Below, piece after piece: positions 1 to 9,028 of a DNA stretch of 33,884 nucleotides. The DNA lies in IMG/VR virus record IMGVR_UViG_3300044982_000101, positions 1 to 33,884 of that record. One strand, given 5' to 3'. The notes under the pieces are model-generated. The model was not told where the DNA came from and ran no database searches. It saw only the letters and a list, made by a program, of their open reading frames with translations. The stretch is from a virus. Each line of letters begins with the position of its first letter. The stretch's first letter is position 1. Both the position numbers and the translations under genes were made by a program.

Positions 1-266
1 CCGCCTAGCCCCATGTTGAATGCCATGTTGAGGAGCGCCCCTTTTCTCACGTCGTCCAGCGCCGCGGTCCAGGGCAACTTCGCTTGCAAGTCTGCGGTGG
101 CGTCGGCGATGTCGTTGGCGAGCAGCAGTTGCGCTTCCTGGAAGCTGATCCCTTTGTCCGAGAGATTGCGTCCCACCCCGATCGTGAGTTTCCCCACCGA
201 GTCGGGGTAGGGCTTCAGGCGCAGCTCCTCGTCGCGCACGAGCTGGTCTTTTAAATTGGAGATCAT
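1..266 (-). CDS. Phage endolysin, T4-lysozyme type (GH24), 3' end outside window
   Basis: Muramidase that would cut peptidoglycan at lysis. Only the first 88 residues are inside the window; the rest lies beyond the left edge. The N-terminus fits the T4 lysozyme catalytic triad: Glu13 in RDEELRLKPY, Asp22 in PYPDSVG and Thr28 in LTIGVGRNL, matching Glu11, Asp20 and Thr26 of T4 lysozyme in spacing and context. The stretch AFNMGLGG at the edge is the conserved NxxFNxG region of the family. The ATG at 264-266 is the only sensible start. There is no signal peptide, so a separate holin would be needed. It is the last gene of the minus-strand tail/fibre cluster, the usual place for lysis genes. Family assignment is sure; activity cannot be judged from a partial sequence. 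Confidence 0.9.
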   Translation of the reverse strand, partial: MISNLKDQLVRDEELRLKPYPDSVGKLTIGVGRNLSDKGISFQEAQLLLANDIADATADLQAKLPWTAALDDVRKGALLNMAFNMGLG

Positions 267-324
267 GTTCTAAGAAACTCGGAAGCGGGCGTTCATAGCT
301 TTGAGTTAAGGCGGGGAAGGGAAC

Positions 325-963
325 TCAGTTCGGGTTGCCCTGGCACTTCCAGTCGACCACCGCGGTGTCGGAATTCACGCTCGACTTCGGCCGCAATCCG
401 GAGCTGCTGCGCTGGCTCGAAAGAAATCCCGTCAGGTTGCCCGTGCCCGTCCAGGTCACCACGCAGCTCGGCGTCGTCGCATACGCGGTCGCGAAGGTGA
501 TCGCCGGGCACTGGCCTGAGGTCATCGTGCAAGTCCCGCTGGTGTCGCCGATCGCAAGCGTCTTCGTGTACGGGCCGAAGCAGCTGGTCGTGTTCTGGAT
601 GCAGACCGTGTAGGAGTATTTCCCCGGCGCGGCCCAGAATCCTAAATTTCCTTGCGCATCTCCGGTCGCCTGGCAGGCGGAGGGCTGCGGGTCGGGAGTA
701 TCTTGGCTGCCGTTCGGGCAAGCGGCTCCGCTCGACGTGTAGGTGGTCGCGTAGTTGGTGCAGGGCAGATTGTTCGCCGGATAGTTGCAGACCGCGAGCA
801 CGGGCAGGTTGGGCGCGGTGTTGGCGACCAGAAAGGGGGTGGTGTACTGCGAGGTGATGGAAGGGAAGGCGACGGTCGCGCGCACGTTCTGGGCTTCGCT
901 CGGGACGAGCCAACACAGAATCAGCGCTGCTGCGAAGAGAAAAAGAGAAGAATGGCGTTTCAT
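325..963 (-). CDS. Secreted-looking Cys-rich virion or fibre protein
   Basis: Unrecognised by name, 212 residues. Start chosen at the ATG at 961-963, just after the stop of the upstream fibre gene at 969. It begins with a clear Sec-type signal peptide: MKRH, then a hydrophobic run FLFAAALILCWLV ending in a PSEAQ cleavage-like site. The mature part is beta-rich, Thr/Ser-rich and holds many paired cysteines, such as CNYPANNLPCTN and CTMTSGQC. The last 60 residues (TGTGNLTGFL to DWKCQGNPN) look like the Cys-containing tip domains at the ends of phage tail fibres. It lies between a long fibre gene and the endolysin, so a receptor-binding or fibre-associated role is inferred. A signal peptide on such a protein is unusual. 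An exported host-surface protein is the main alternative. Confidence 0.6.
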   Translation of the reverse strand: MKRHSSLFLFAAALILCWLVPSEAQNVRATVAFPSITSQYTTPFLVANTAPNLPVLAVCNYPANNLPCTNYATTYTSSGAACPNGSQDTPDPQPSACQATGDAQGNLGFWAAPGKYSYTVCIQNTTSCFGPYTKTLAIGDTSGTCTMTSGQCPAITFATAYATTPSCVVTWTGTGNLTGFLSSQRSSSGLRPKSSVNSDTAVVDWKCQGNPN

Positions 964-968
964 AAAAT

Positions 969-2912
969 TCAGTAGGTGACCCAGTTGGTCCCGTTGCACA
1001 TCACCGGCGATTCCACCGCGCCGCCGCTCGTATAGGTTCCCAGAAAAGTGGGAGTCGTTGCATCGCTGACTACGGTACGGCCGCCATTGCGGGCGGCATT
1101 GCAGGCGGGAATTGCGGTTCCCGCGGCGCTGTAAATTACGCTCGGGATGAGAACTCCCTTCATGGTCACATCGCCGGAATAGTCGACATTGACCACCGAG
1201 GTTCCGGGCGCACTCTGAAAATCGGCGATTAGATTTGTTCCGGTCAGGTTGGTTGCGGTGAGAGTCGGGGCCACCGTAAACGCAGTGGTCGCGCCGGTTG
1301 AAGTACCTTTGATGGTAGGGGCAACGTAAAGGCCGAAAAAAGAGGAGCTGCCCGAGCCGGGAATGAACTCTCCTCCGATGGAGACCGAGTAATTGGCGGA
1401 CGAACCGGAAGCGGGAGAAAAGATTTCGTGCCCGAGTCCCGTGGCTCCGATTCCGCTGATCACCGTGCCGTAATTCGGTCCGGTCACGTTGGTGCGCGCG
1501 TTGCCGTTGGCCCCGATATCCACATCGGCTCCCGCGACACTGCCCTCATTGCCCACCAGTCCCGCCGCGGTGTTGGTGATCACGGTGAAGAATTCAAACA
1601 CTTGGTTGTAGGTCACTCCGTCGCTCGGCTGGAAACCGATTTGCCCGTCATCGCTCAACAGCCCCAAATTATCGTGATCGAACGTCACCTGCGGATCGGA
1701 CTGCGCTGTAGTGCCGCTTCCGCCCAGGATGATCCCCCCGCCGCCGCCCGTAAATCCCGTGATCGAACCCACGCGGTCGATGATCAACGTCGGGAGAACA
1801 TCGCCCGTTCCCGCCTTGCTGTAAATCCTCCACGGGATGTTCACCGAAGCCGAACCATTCCAGTTGTTGGTGACGAAGTCGATTTCTGGCGAAGTGAAGA
1901 CCGAGCTTGCGGTCGCCACTCCGGGGTTGACGAGTTGGAATTGCCCGACCGGTGCCGAGCCCGCCATCTGTTCGAGCGTGAGTGCGCTGATCGCCGCCGA
2001 AGCCGTGACCGTCGTTTCCGCCGCGCTGCCTTGGTTCGCATGGTTGGTCGGATCGTCGAAGGTGATCGAAGTCGAAGAGTTAGTGATCAGGGAAACCGGG
2101 AGCCCGTTGAGCCAGGTGCACGTCGTAAATCCCTGGAAGGTGACGATCGCCCCGACTCCGATGAAGCCCGATTGATTGTTCGGAAACACCGTCATCCCCG
2201 TGCCGGTAAGAGTGACCACTCCGGAAGTTTCCGCGCAATGGGAAACGAGGCCTGCCGCCATCGTGGTCGAAGTGCCGGGCACATCCTGCAGCGTCCAGCC
2301 GTCTGTCGCCGAAGCGAGCGAAGGTCCCCACCAGGTGCCCTGGAGTTCCGGAATCGGCGAGGATTGCGGCGTCGAGGACGTCGCCGCGGTGGTGTTCGCC
2401 CACTGCCAGATCGCAGCCGCCGTCTGATCGAAGGTGGTCGTGTGCGTCCCGTTCTGGATGGACATATTCGCGGTGGCGTTCGAGAGCAGGTTCCAGGCCA
2501 AGCCGCTGCTCCCCCCGCCGCCAATCACGGAAGCATTGACCGCCCCGCTCGGATTGAGATAGACGTTCGCCGTGCCCGAGGCATACGAACTCACGCACAG
2601 CAGGAAAGTGTCGAAGCCCGCGACCGCCGCCACATAATTTCCCGTGCTGGTGATGGTCGCCTGTGCCGTGTTCGATGTGGTTGGTGTGACCTGGGTATTG
2701 CCGGGGGCTTGACCGGCGATCGAAACTTCGGGCTGCAGCGTCGCCGAAAATGTTCCGGTGACCGTGATGCCGACCGTCGCCAGATCCGTGACGCCGATGG
2801 TGGCGCACTGGTTGGCCCCGTTGAGCGTGAAGTTTTTCGCCAGGCTTTGCCCGAAGCCGGGCGGGGCCAGCGCGAGAGCGAACAGAGTGAACAGAAAACG
2901 GCGAAGGTACAT
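969..2912 (-). CDS. Putative tail fibre with N-terminal signal peptide
   Basis: 647 residues, low in charge and rich in Gly, Ser, Thr, Ala and Val, as in long beta-structured phage fibres. The N-terminus MYLRRFLFTLFALALAPPGFGQ is a typical Sec signal peptide (RR, hydrophobic core, G-x-Q/S cleavage region). The middle has poly-Gly turns (GFTGGGGGIILGG) followed by DPQVTFDHDNLGLLSDDG, like repeat regions of fibre shafts. The C-terminus, NGGRTVVSDATTPTFLG then GGAVESPVMCNGTNWVTY, is the common fibre ending in which a short VxCNGTxW strand closes the protein. An AAAGGA Shine-Dalgarno sequence lies about 9 bases before the ATG. It is second in a row of three fibre-like genes. Function as a fibre is inferred from composition, C-terminus and position. 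Confidence 0.7.
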   Translation of the reverse strand: MYLRRFLFTLFALALAPPGFGQSLAKNFTLNGANQCATIGVTDLATVGITVTGTFSATLQPEVSIAGQAPGNTQVTPTTSNTAQATITSTGNYVAAVAGFDTFLLCVSSYASGTANVYLNPSGAVNASVIGGGGSSGLAWNLLSNATANMSIQNGTHTTTFDQTAAAIWQWANTTAATSSTPQSSPIPELQGTWWGPSLASATDGWTLQDVPGTSTTMAAGLVSHCAETSGVVTLTGTGMTVFPNNQSGFIGVGAIVTFQGFTTCTWLNGLPVSLITNSSTSITFDDPTNHANQGSAAETTVTASAAISALTLEQMAGSAPVGQFQLVNPGVATASSVFTSPEIDFVTNNWNGSASVNIPWRIYSKAGTGDVLPTLIIDRVGSITGFTGGGGGIILGGSGTTAQSDPQVTFDHDNLGLLSDDGQIGFQPSDGVTYNQVFEFFTVITNTAAGLVGNEGSVAGADVDIGANGNARTNVTGPNYGTVISGIGATGLGHEIFSPASGSSANYSVSIGGEFIPGSGSSSFFGLYVAPTIKGTSTGATTAFTVAPTLTATNLTGTNLIADFQSAPGTSVVNVDYSGDVTMKGVLIPSVIYSAAGTAIPACNAARNGGRTVVSDATTPTFLGTYTSGGAVESPVMCNGTNWVTY

Positions 2913-2949
2913 AGAGAGAATCCTTTCGTGAGCAGAATGGGAAGTGGTT

Positions 2950-4539
2950 TTACGGCGCGCCCATCACGGTGATATAAACCCCCACCGCGCTGTCGCCCAC
3001 ATTCACCGTGCATTGCGTGGTCGAGGGCGCGCTCGCCAGGTTGCAGCTTCCGGTGTCGCCCGATCCGCCGGAGAGCGGCGTGCACATGCAAATGGGCGCG
3101 CTCGAGTACGCGATCGGATAGGTGAAGGTGAACGTTCCGCCGCCGCTTGAGGGCATGGCGCTCGATTGAATCAGGGGCGGATCGGCGCCGTTGGCAATCT
3201 GGCACCAGCTGTTGGTTCCATCGCCATGACAGGTCGCCACCGTATAGGGCGCGAGCGTGATCGAGGCTTGGCCGTTGACGTTGCCGGAATCGCCCGCGAG
3301 AGTGAGCGTGTGCGCGGTCGCGTCGGTGCGCGTGATCTCCCAGTAGTTGCCCACGATGGCATGCGGAATCGAAACCGTGAAACTGCCGCCGCTGGCCGAG
3401 ACATGGATCTTGCAGTCGGATGCGAGCAGAGTGTACGTCGAGGTTTTCGAGGTGACGGCGCAATTCCAGCCCGCGAACGTGGGATCTCCGTTGAGCGCGG
3501 CGGTCGCTCCGGTGCCGGTGGTCGCGCTCACTGGGGTCGAGTTGATCTCGAGCACGTTGCCATTGACCGCGGCGTTCAAGGTTTTGTTCTGGAAGACGTC
3601 GGTGGTGAGCGCGCCGACCACCTGGTCCTGGCCGGCGTCATTGTTGTCGAAGTTGAAGCGATGCGTCACCGCATCGCACCACATCAAATCTTCGCCGAGA
3701 ACCCCGGCCACCACTCCGTCCTCGACGCATCCAAATCCCCCATTCAACAGGGAAAGCCCGCTGACCGTGAGCGGCCCGAGATCGACGATCGAGGTTGCGA
3801 TGATGGAGCCCACGAAAATGCTGCCGCCCGAAACGCAAGGACCGACCGCGGTGGCGTTGGTCCCGTTGTAGATGAACATCTGCTGGGTGACGGAATTCGC
3901 CGCCGAGTTGATGTTGCAGCCGCCCACCGAGTTCGCCGGCCAGGAGAAGGTGTGTCCTCCGCTTCCATCCTGGGTGATCTGAAACACTACATAGCTCGGC
4001 GGGGTGACGCCGACGAAAGTTAAAGGCTGCGCGGATGCATTGCCGGTAAGGGTGATTTCAAAGAGCTGATTCTGGGCCGCGACCATGAAGGCCGGCGTCG
4101 CGGAGTAGGGAACGATGGTGGTGAGCGTCGTCGATCCGCCGCCCACGCCGTTCAGGAATCCGATGGTCGAGCCGGTGCTGCAGTTCGATCCGCCGGCCGA
4201 TTTCACCACCAGCGAATAGGAGACGCCCGCCTGCAGCCACATCGAATAGGTTCCCGATGCGGACAGGATCAGCGGATTCGCGTTGAGCGTGGTCCCGGTG
4301 TAATCGGTGTAGGTCGCAAGCGGCGTGGAAGTCGCAACTTCGTAGCTGAAAATGCAGCCGAAGGCCAGCGGCTGACCGTTCCCGTTGAAAAGCTGCTGGA
4401 TGGGGAGCGGGGAGAGCACGACCGGCGTCTGGGCCTGGCCGCGGCAGCAAAGTACCCAGCACGACAGTAACAGCCAGGTAATCAGCCAGGCGTGCCATGG
4501 AAAGCGGGGCCGCGGTGAGCGAGAATTACAAGTGAGCAT
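2950..4539 (-). CDS. Putative tail fibre, with an oligomeric neck domain near the N-terminus
   Basis: 529 residues from the ATG at 4537-4539, chosen over the ATG at 4549-4551 because GGAG lies 6 bases before it. It begins with a basic segment and a hydrophobic run (WLITWLLLSCWVLCCRGQAQ), so it carries a signal peptide or anchor. Residues of about 45-125 form a domain I recognise from many phage fibres: LFNGNGQPLAFGCIF, ATYTDYTG, NPLILSASGTYSMWLQAGVSYSLVV. In relatives this reads as NGxPLxGGKIYTY...ATYTDxTG...NPxVLDxxG...W and sits near the virion-binding end. The end (GTFTFTYPIAYSSAPICMC to VYITVMGAP) is a Cys-rich tip. The 5' end overlaps the divergent plus-strand gene at 4538 by two bases. 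Sure that it is virion or fibre related; its target is unknown. Confidence 0.75.
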   Translation of the reverse strand: MLTCNSRSPRPRFPWHAWLITWLLLSCWVLCCRGQAQTPVVLSPLPIQQLFNGNGQPLAFGCIFSYEVATSTPLATYTDYTGTTLNANPLILSASGTYSMWLQAGVSYSLVVKSAGGSNCSTGSTIGFLNGVGGGSTTLTTIVPYSATPAFMVAAQNQLFEITLTGNASAQPLTFVGVTPPSYVVFQITQDGSGGHTFSWPANSVGGCNINSAANSVTQQMFIYNGTNATAVGPCVSGGSIFVGSIIATSIVDLGPLTVSGLSLLNGGFGCVEDGVVAGVLGEDLMWCDAVTHRFNFDNNDAGQDQVVGALTTDVFQNKTLNAAVNGNVLEINSTPVSATTGTGATAALNGDPTFAGWNCAVTSKTSTYTLLASDCKIHVSASGGSFTVSIPHAIVGNYWEITRTDATAHTLTLAGDSGNVNGQASITLAPYTVATCHGDGTNSWCQIANGADPPLIQSSAMPSSGGGTFTFTYPIAYSSAPICMCTPLSGGSGDTGSCNLASAPSTTQCTVNVGDSAVGVYITVMGAP

Positions 4540-4765
4540 GAACGACTCCATCGAATACGAACTCGTGAACTGGCAGCCGCGCGAGGTCTGGAAATGCCAG
4601 GGCGGCTGCGGGAAATATCGTCATCGCAACGTGGTGAAAGGAATTCTGCCGGCCGTCTGTTGTGGAGTGCCTGCCAAGCTGATCGATCGCTACAGCCAGC
4701 CGATCGCCTTCACGGTGTCGGAACCACTTCTGGGCTCGGCGCCGGCATCCGGCGAACCACGATAG
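4538..4765 (+). CDS. Small Cys-rich counter-strand protein (75 aa)
   Basis: Unknown function. The ATG at 4538 shares two bases with the divergent start of the fibre gene (4539), and the 3' end runs 56 bases antisense into the end of the ejection-protein gene (stop at 4710). So it exactly fills the gap between two minus-strand genes, as do six other plus-strand genes in this region. The protein has CQGGC near residue 20 followed by VCCG near residue 40, which could bind a metal, and a Tyr/Trp-rich N-terminus (IEYELVNWQPREVWK). Unlike most of its counterparts it lacks a clear TANNNT box 6 bases before the start, and no Shine-Dalgarno sequence is clear. It is real by position and composition rather than by homology. 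Confidence 0.55.
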   Translation: MNDSIEYELVNWQPREVWKCQGGCGKYRHRNVVKGILPAVCCGVPAKLIDRYSQPIAFTVSEPLLGSAPASGEPR

Positions 4766-6695
4766 GAATCCGTTCAATCCCCGCCTGATGCGCTGCCAGG
4801 GCACGGCCGCGGCCATCTACGTCGATGATGTTGTTTCCCGCGTCTCTGGTTTCCATGACCGGTTCGACTGCCTGGCCGTTCTTGAATCGTTTCGTCATGT
4901 CGGCGATGGCCGCCGCGCTCTCTTCTGGCTTCATGCCCCGCGTCTGTTCGCGACCTTCGGCGAAACTTTCCGGATCCACGCCCCAGCGGTCGAGCAGGTC
5001 TTTCGGGGCGGCTGTGGTCATTACGCCCGCGCCAGGCTCTGGGGCGGCTTCTATTGCGCCGGGCTGGGCATTGCCGGCAGCGACCGCCTTCCTGGCCCGT
5101 ACGAAGTCGAGACTGTCCTGCAGCTGTTGGGTGAGATCGGGCTCAGCCGTCCCTGGCGCGGCCGTCTCCTGTTTCGCGATCCGACCGGCGATGCCTTTCA
5201 GCCGCTCGAGCAGCTCGTCGCCGCTCGGGCCTGGTTCAGCAGCTGGCGTCTCGGCCGCGGCTGGTTTCGGGGCAGGTTGGGCGGCTGTCGTCTCGGTTGG
5301 GGCGGGTTTCGTCTCGACCGGCGCCGCGGCTTGCTGCTTCGCGGCGACCACATCGGAGAATTCCGGGCGGCCGGTGGCGGGGTCGGTGACGATCGACCGC
5401 GGCTGGCTGAGACCTTGCGCCTGCGTCTGCACTCGGTCGTTGGGACCGAGAGCGGTCGATTGCTTGACTGTCTTTGCTTTCGGTTTAGGGAGCGGTGCGG
5501 CTGGCTCTTCCGCGGGGGCTGCACCTTCCGCTGGCGCTTCGTATTGTGGCGCGACTTCTGGGCCACCGGTCACCCGATTCGGCAAGCCGAAGCCTTCGCC
5601 GGGGATGCGCACTTGGGGCAGAATTTCCCGCCCTGCCATCGCGCCTGCAGCGCCTCCGACTTCCGCACCTACATGTCCGCCGAGATATCCGCCAACGGCC
5701 GCGCCCGCGGTGCCGCCAATTGTTCCCGGAGCTTTTGCGAGTCCTTTGTTGATTCCGCGGACGGTCGCCCGAACCGCTGGCGCTGCTCCCTCCACAACTG
5801 CGGGAACAGCCCTCGCGACTCCCTCCGTTCCGATTGCAGTGAGCGCTTGTCCCGCGCCTTCCGCCGCGGTTTTCTCCGCCGCATTCGCATAAGTTCCCGC
5901 CGGATCGGCCGATTGATTGATGTCATGAATCGCCGCGGCTACGTGCGTGGCATCGGAGGCGGTGTGCCCGAGGCCGCGCAACATCCGGTAGGTCTGCAGC
6001 GCCGGAGGGCCGCCGATAACGAAAACACCTTTCTCGGTTGCGTCCTGGGGCAGCGTGCCGACAGAATCGTAAACGCCCTTGATCGCGTCCTTCGTGCCCT
6101 GGGCTACATCGTTCAAGCCGTGGATGGTCGCGCCGACCACTCCCGCGGGCCCGGTATAGCCCATATATTCTTTGTCGGTTTTCTCCGTGGGCTGGGTGAG
6201 AACCTGCATCACCGAGGGCTGGGCGGTTTTCGTCGTCGTCGTCCCCGCCGCGGGTTCGTACTTCGAGAAATCGATCGAAGTGCCAGCCGGTGCTGCGCTC
6301 TCGTACTTGGAGAAATCAATCGGCTGTGCGCTCATCTTGTTTCCGAACTTCGCCCCGACTTCGCGCCCCATCTCCGGCTGAACATCCGCGGCCGCGGGAT
6401 TCGACACATCCATCTGCGGCGTGCCCGACCAGTTGCCGCGCTGAAACGAAACTCCTTCGGGCAAGCGCGTGGGATCGATCGGAGCGTCGGTGTCCGCCCG
6501 CGGTTGAATGTGGGTTGGGTTGGGGAAAACCGGACCATTGAAATTCGCGGGTGCGCCCTGGTCGTCGTCTTCGAGGCCTGCCGCGATGCGCTGTTGTTTG
6601 GTGAGCGCCGCATATTCGGCATCGGTGAGCGGCCGCCGGCGTTGGCTTGGTGGGAGAGTTTGATATTTCTCCCAGCTGATCGTCGCGGTGCTCAC
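4710..6695 (-). CDS. Large ejection-type virion protein with C-terminal ParB-like domain
   Basis: 661 residues, GTG start at 6693-6695, overlapping the previous stop by GTGA. N-terminal 160 residues are low-complexity and hold two copies of IDFSKYExAA (about residues 122-145), a short repeat I associate with internal virion proteins. Residues about 320-360 are a glycine zipper (GGTAGAAVGGYLGGHVGAE), suggesting membrane insertion. A Pro/Ala/Glu-rich linker follows. Residues about 565-655 resemble a ParB/sulfiredoxin-like fold: LLDRWGVDPESF, then NNIIDVDGRGRALAAHQAG and IPIVVRR, with VDGRxRALAA in place of the GxHRxxA box. Position after two other ejection-type genes fits P22 gp16/gp20 or T7-like internal core proteins, which enter the cell with DNA. 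Whether the ParB-like part is active is unknown. Confidence 0.7.
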   Translation of the reverse strand: MSTATISWEKYQTLPPSQRRRPLTDAEYAALTKQQRIAAGLEDDDQGAPANFNGPVFPNPTHIQPRADTDAPIDPTRLPEGVSFQRGNWSGTPQMDVSNPAAADVQPEMGREVGAKFGNKMSAQPIDFSKYESAAPAGTSIDFSKYEPAAGTTTTKTAQPSVMQVLTQPTEKTDKEYMGYTGPAGVVGATIHGLNDVAQGTKDAIKGVYDSVGTLPQDATEKGVFVIGGPPALQTYRMLRGLGHTASDATHVAAAIHDINQSADPAGTYANAAEKTAAEGAGQALTAIGTEGVARAVPAVVEGAAPAVRATVRGINKGLAKAPGTIGGTAGAAVGGYLGGHVGAEVGGAAGAMAGREILPQVRIPGEGFGLPNRVTGGPEVAPQYEAPAEGAAPAEEPAAPLPKPKAKTVKQSTALGPNDRVQTQAQGLSQPRSIVTDPATGRPEFSDVVAAKQQAAAPVETKPAPTETTAAQPAPKPAAAETPAAEPGPSGDELLERLKGIAGRIAKQETAAPGTAEPDLTQQLQDSLDFVRARKAVAAGNAQPGAIEAAPEPGAGVMTTAAPKDLLDRWGVDPESFAEGREQTRGMKPEESAAAIADMTKRFKNGQAVEPVMETRDAGNNIIDVDGRGRALAAHQAGIERIPIVVRRMPAPSPEVVPTP

Positions 6696-8335
6696 TGGAT
6701 CGTGTAGCCGGCTGCCTTGGCCTGGCGCGTCGCTTCCTGAATCGAGACGCCGTGATCTTTCGCCGCCTGTGCGATGGCAGCCTGGCTGAGAGTCTTCTGC
6801 GCGCCCTGATTCGAATTACCGCCGCCAAAGTTCGGCTTGCCCTGCATGCCCAGATCGACTTGCTGTTTCAGCGCGTCGCGTTTCGAGTTCATCAGGTGGA
6901 TCGCGTTGTCGATTGCGCCCTTGAGCTGCGCCGGTGAATTCGCCGCGGAGAACGGTTCCTGCACCGCTTTGATTTCCGCATCCGTCGCCTCTCCGCCTTT
7001 GAACACTTTCGAAATTTCGCCGGAGAGTGCGTTTTTGATGACGTTGAAGTTGGTCGTCTTGTCCGAGCCGAACTGATAGCCGAGCGCATTGCCCAACTTG
7101 TTCAGCGTCGGCATGTCGCCATTGTTGAGCGCGTCCGCAGCTTGCGAGAGTTGCTGCGCGTGCGAGATCGCGGTGTTGTAAGCGGTGATGTTTTTTCCGA
7201 TGTCGCCCGAGGTCGCGCTCTTTATAAGGGCCTGGCGCGTCGCATAAATCTGCTGCTGGTACTCGGGGTAAGCTGCGCCCAGGTTCTTCAGGAATTTCTC
7301 TTTCGCCGCCGGGGGAACGCGCTGCAGTGCGGTCGCGAGATCGATGCGGTTCTGTCCCACCATGTCGATCATGGGATCGCCTGCTTCGCCGTAGTTGCCC
7401 AACTGCGCCTGTTGCCGCGCTTGCGCCGTCGCCTTGGCGACATCGACCTTGCCCTGTTGAATCTGCGGGTTGGTGGCGACCGCGATGTCTTTGTTGACTC
7501 CGAGTTGGCTCTGGTAGGCCTGCTCCACGAATTTCTTCGCGGAGTCAATATCGCCGCGCGAGAGGGCCGCATTCACCTGGCCTTTGACGAACTGATTCTG
7601 GGCTTGCCCTTGCGCGCCGGTCGGCGGGATCAGAGCATCGACCTGTTTGTCGAAGTCGCCGGGCTTTGAATTCGCGGTGAGCGAGTTGACGAATTCCTGG
7701 TGCGCGGCCTGCGCGTTGTCGAGGCGAGCTTTCGCGTTCTCCTGCGCGGCCTGGCGATCCTTCGAGGCCTGCTCGACGAAGGCGGAATGCAACTGAATCG
7801 GGGCCAGATGCTGGGCGAACACATCGTCGCCGGGATATTCGATCGGTTCCTTCGAAACGTCAATGCCCGCGGAGGACAGGCGGTGCAGCCCTTGCTGGTA
7901 GATGGCGTTTTTATCTTGCGGTGCGGCCTGGGTGATGGCGTCGTGCACGCCCTGGAACAGGTCGGCCTTCTTCTGCTCCTGGGCGAACTGGTCGTCGGAC
8001 ATTTTTAAATAGTTTTGCCGCTGCGCGATCAGGCTCTGCTGCATCTTCAGCGCGCCCTCACCCGAGCCGCCGTTCTGCACGAACATTTTGGGAATGTCCG
8101 TGATCGTGTTTTTGTTGGGATCGAATTGGGTGATGAGTTTGGTCTGCGCGTCCTGGTCATTCAGTTGCCGCTGCTGGGCCTGCATTTCGAGCGCGCGCTG
8201 CTGCATTTCCTGCTTTGACGCTGCGGTCTGCTGCTGCAGGGCGGCGGCGCGGGCGTACTCCGCCGCGGCGTTTTGCGGCATCTGGGCGATCTGAATCGCG
8301 TCGCCTGCGATGTTTGGAGCGGGGATCGTTCCCAT
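6692..8335 (-). CDS. Internal virion / DNA ejection protein, helical
   Basis: 547 residues, almost wholly helical and Gln/Ala-rich. Residues 20-70 are strong coiled coil (QQQTAASKQEMQQRALEMQAQQRQ). The body has long amphipathic helices rich in Q, K and D, for example LAPIQLHSAFVEQASKDRQ, and no signal peptide or clear membrane segment. This profile, size and position between a DNA-transfer-type protein and a large Gly-zipper protein match the middle ejection protein of short-tailed phages. An AGGAGG Shine-Dalgarno sequence lies inside the end of the preceding gene, 10 bases before the ATG at 8333-8335. The 3' end overlaps the next gene by GTGA, so the two are probably made in fixed ratio. The call rests on composition and synteny; no catalytic motif is visible. 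Confidence 0.65.
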   Translation of the reverse strand: MGTIPAPNIAGDAIQIAQMPQNAAAEYARAAALQQQTAASKQEMQQRALEMQAQQRQLNDQDAQTKLITQFDPNKNTITDIPKMFVQNGGSGEGALKMQQSLIAQRQNYLKMSDDQFAQEQKKADLFQGVHDAITQAAPQDKNAIYQQGLHRLSSAGIDVSKEPIEYPGDDVFAQHLAPIQLHSAFVEQASKDRQAAQENAKARLDNAQAAHQEFVNSLTANSKPGDFDKQVDALIPPTGAQGQAQNQFVKGQVNAALSRGDIDSAKKFVEQAYQSQLGVNKDIAVATNPQIQQGKVDVAKATAQARQQAQLGNYGEAGDPMIDMVGQNRIDLATALQRVPPAAKEKFLKNLGAAYPEYQQQIYATRQALIKSATSGDIGKNITAYNTAISHAQQLSQAADALNNGDMPTLNKLGNALGYQFGSDKTTNFNVIKNALSGEISKVFKGGEATDAEIKAVQEPFSAANSPAQLKGAIDNAIHLMNSKRDALKQQVDLGMQGKPNFGGGNSNQGAQKTLSQAAIAQAAKDHGVSIQEATRQAKAAGYTIQ

Positions 8336-8338
8336 AAC

Positions 8339-9028
8339 CTAGAGTCCTCCTGCAAACATCTGCGCGCCCTGGGCTGCTCCCGAGATCGCGCTCGAATAGC
8401 CCGCGGCCTGGCCGAGAATTCCTCCCGCGCGCGCGGCTGCTGCGTTGTTCTCCTGCTGCGCGATTTCCTGCCCGCTGGTCAGATCGATGTTCGCGGTGTT
8501 CCCGGCGGTGGTGAGATTGGCCTGGCCCAGTTGTCCGGTCGAGCTGAGGCCGAGATTCGTTCCCGCGGTCAGGGTGCTGGCATTCGCCTGGTAGGCGTTG
8601 AGGGCGTTGTTATAGGTCTGCTGGTAAGCGTTCTGCGCGAGGTTCTGGCCGTACTGCTGCAGCGCGACGCCGGTGTTGCCCGACATCAGCGTGCCATTCG
8701 CGGCCGCGTTTTCATCGAGCGCCTGGGTGCCTTGCTGCAACTGGAACTGGTAGCCGGGCGTCTGCTCGGCTTGCTGCAGGGTCGGAGCCTGGAAGCCGTT
8801 CGCGAGCAGCGTGTTCAGACCGTTGGCGCTGGTCGCGCCCAGCGTCTGGTAGGGTTGATTGGCGGCGGTGACGTTGGCGAGCGCGGTCTGCTGCGCCGTG
8901 TTCGCGTTCGTCTGGTTGGTGCCGATGGTGTTTTCGGCTTGCTGCGCGCCCTGCTCTTCGGCTTGCGCGGCGTTACCGGCTGCGTTGGCCGAGAGAAGTC
9001 CGCCTGCGATTCCTGCGACGAATGACAT
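8339..9028 (-). CDS. DNA transfer / ejection protein (P22 gp7-like role)
   Basis: 229 residues with a composition I recognise from podovirus DNA-transfer proteins. It has an Ala/Gly-rich hydrophobic start (FVAGIAGGLLSANAAGNAAQAEE), a Gln-rich helical part, then a motif block widespread in this group: PGYQFQLQQGTQALDENAA, NGTLMSGNTGVALQQYGQ and NAYQQTYNNALNAYQANAS. In relatives the block reads GYxFxLxxGxxAL...SGxxxxALxxYGQxxA...YxxxxNrY. Ends with a Gly/Ala tail. First of three ejection-type genes in series. The start at 9026-9028 is back-to-back with the plus-strand DUF4177-like gene at 9058. Confident about the class; the exact role in DNA entry is inferred. Confidence 0.75.
   Translation of the reverse strand: MSFVAGIAGGLLSANAAGNAAQAEEQGAQQAENTIGTNQTNANTAQQTALANVTAANQPYQTLGATSANGLNTLLANGFQAPTLQQAEQTPGYQFQLQQGTQALDENAAANGTLMSGNTGVALQQYGQNLAQNAYQQTYNNALNAYQANASTLTAGTNLGLSSTGQLGQANLTTAGNTANIDLTSGQEIAQQENNAAAARAGGILGQAAGYSSAISGAAQGAQMFAGGL

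Noticed and set aside
1428-2972. 514-codon open frame on the plus strand
   Set aside because: Opposite the tail-fibre gene, Arg/Asp-rich, no ribosome site and no known motif.
4788-6707. 639-codon open frame on the plus strand
   Set aside because: Complete shadow of the ejection-protein gene; Arg/Cys/Gly-rich composition typical of antisense frames in GC-rich coding DNA.
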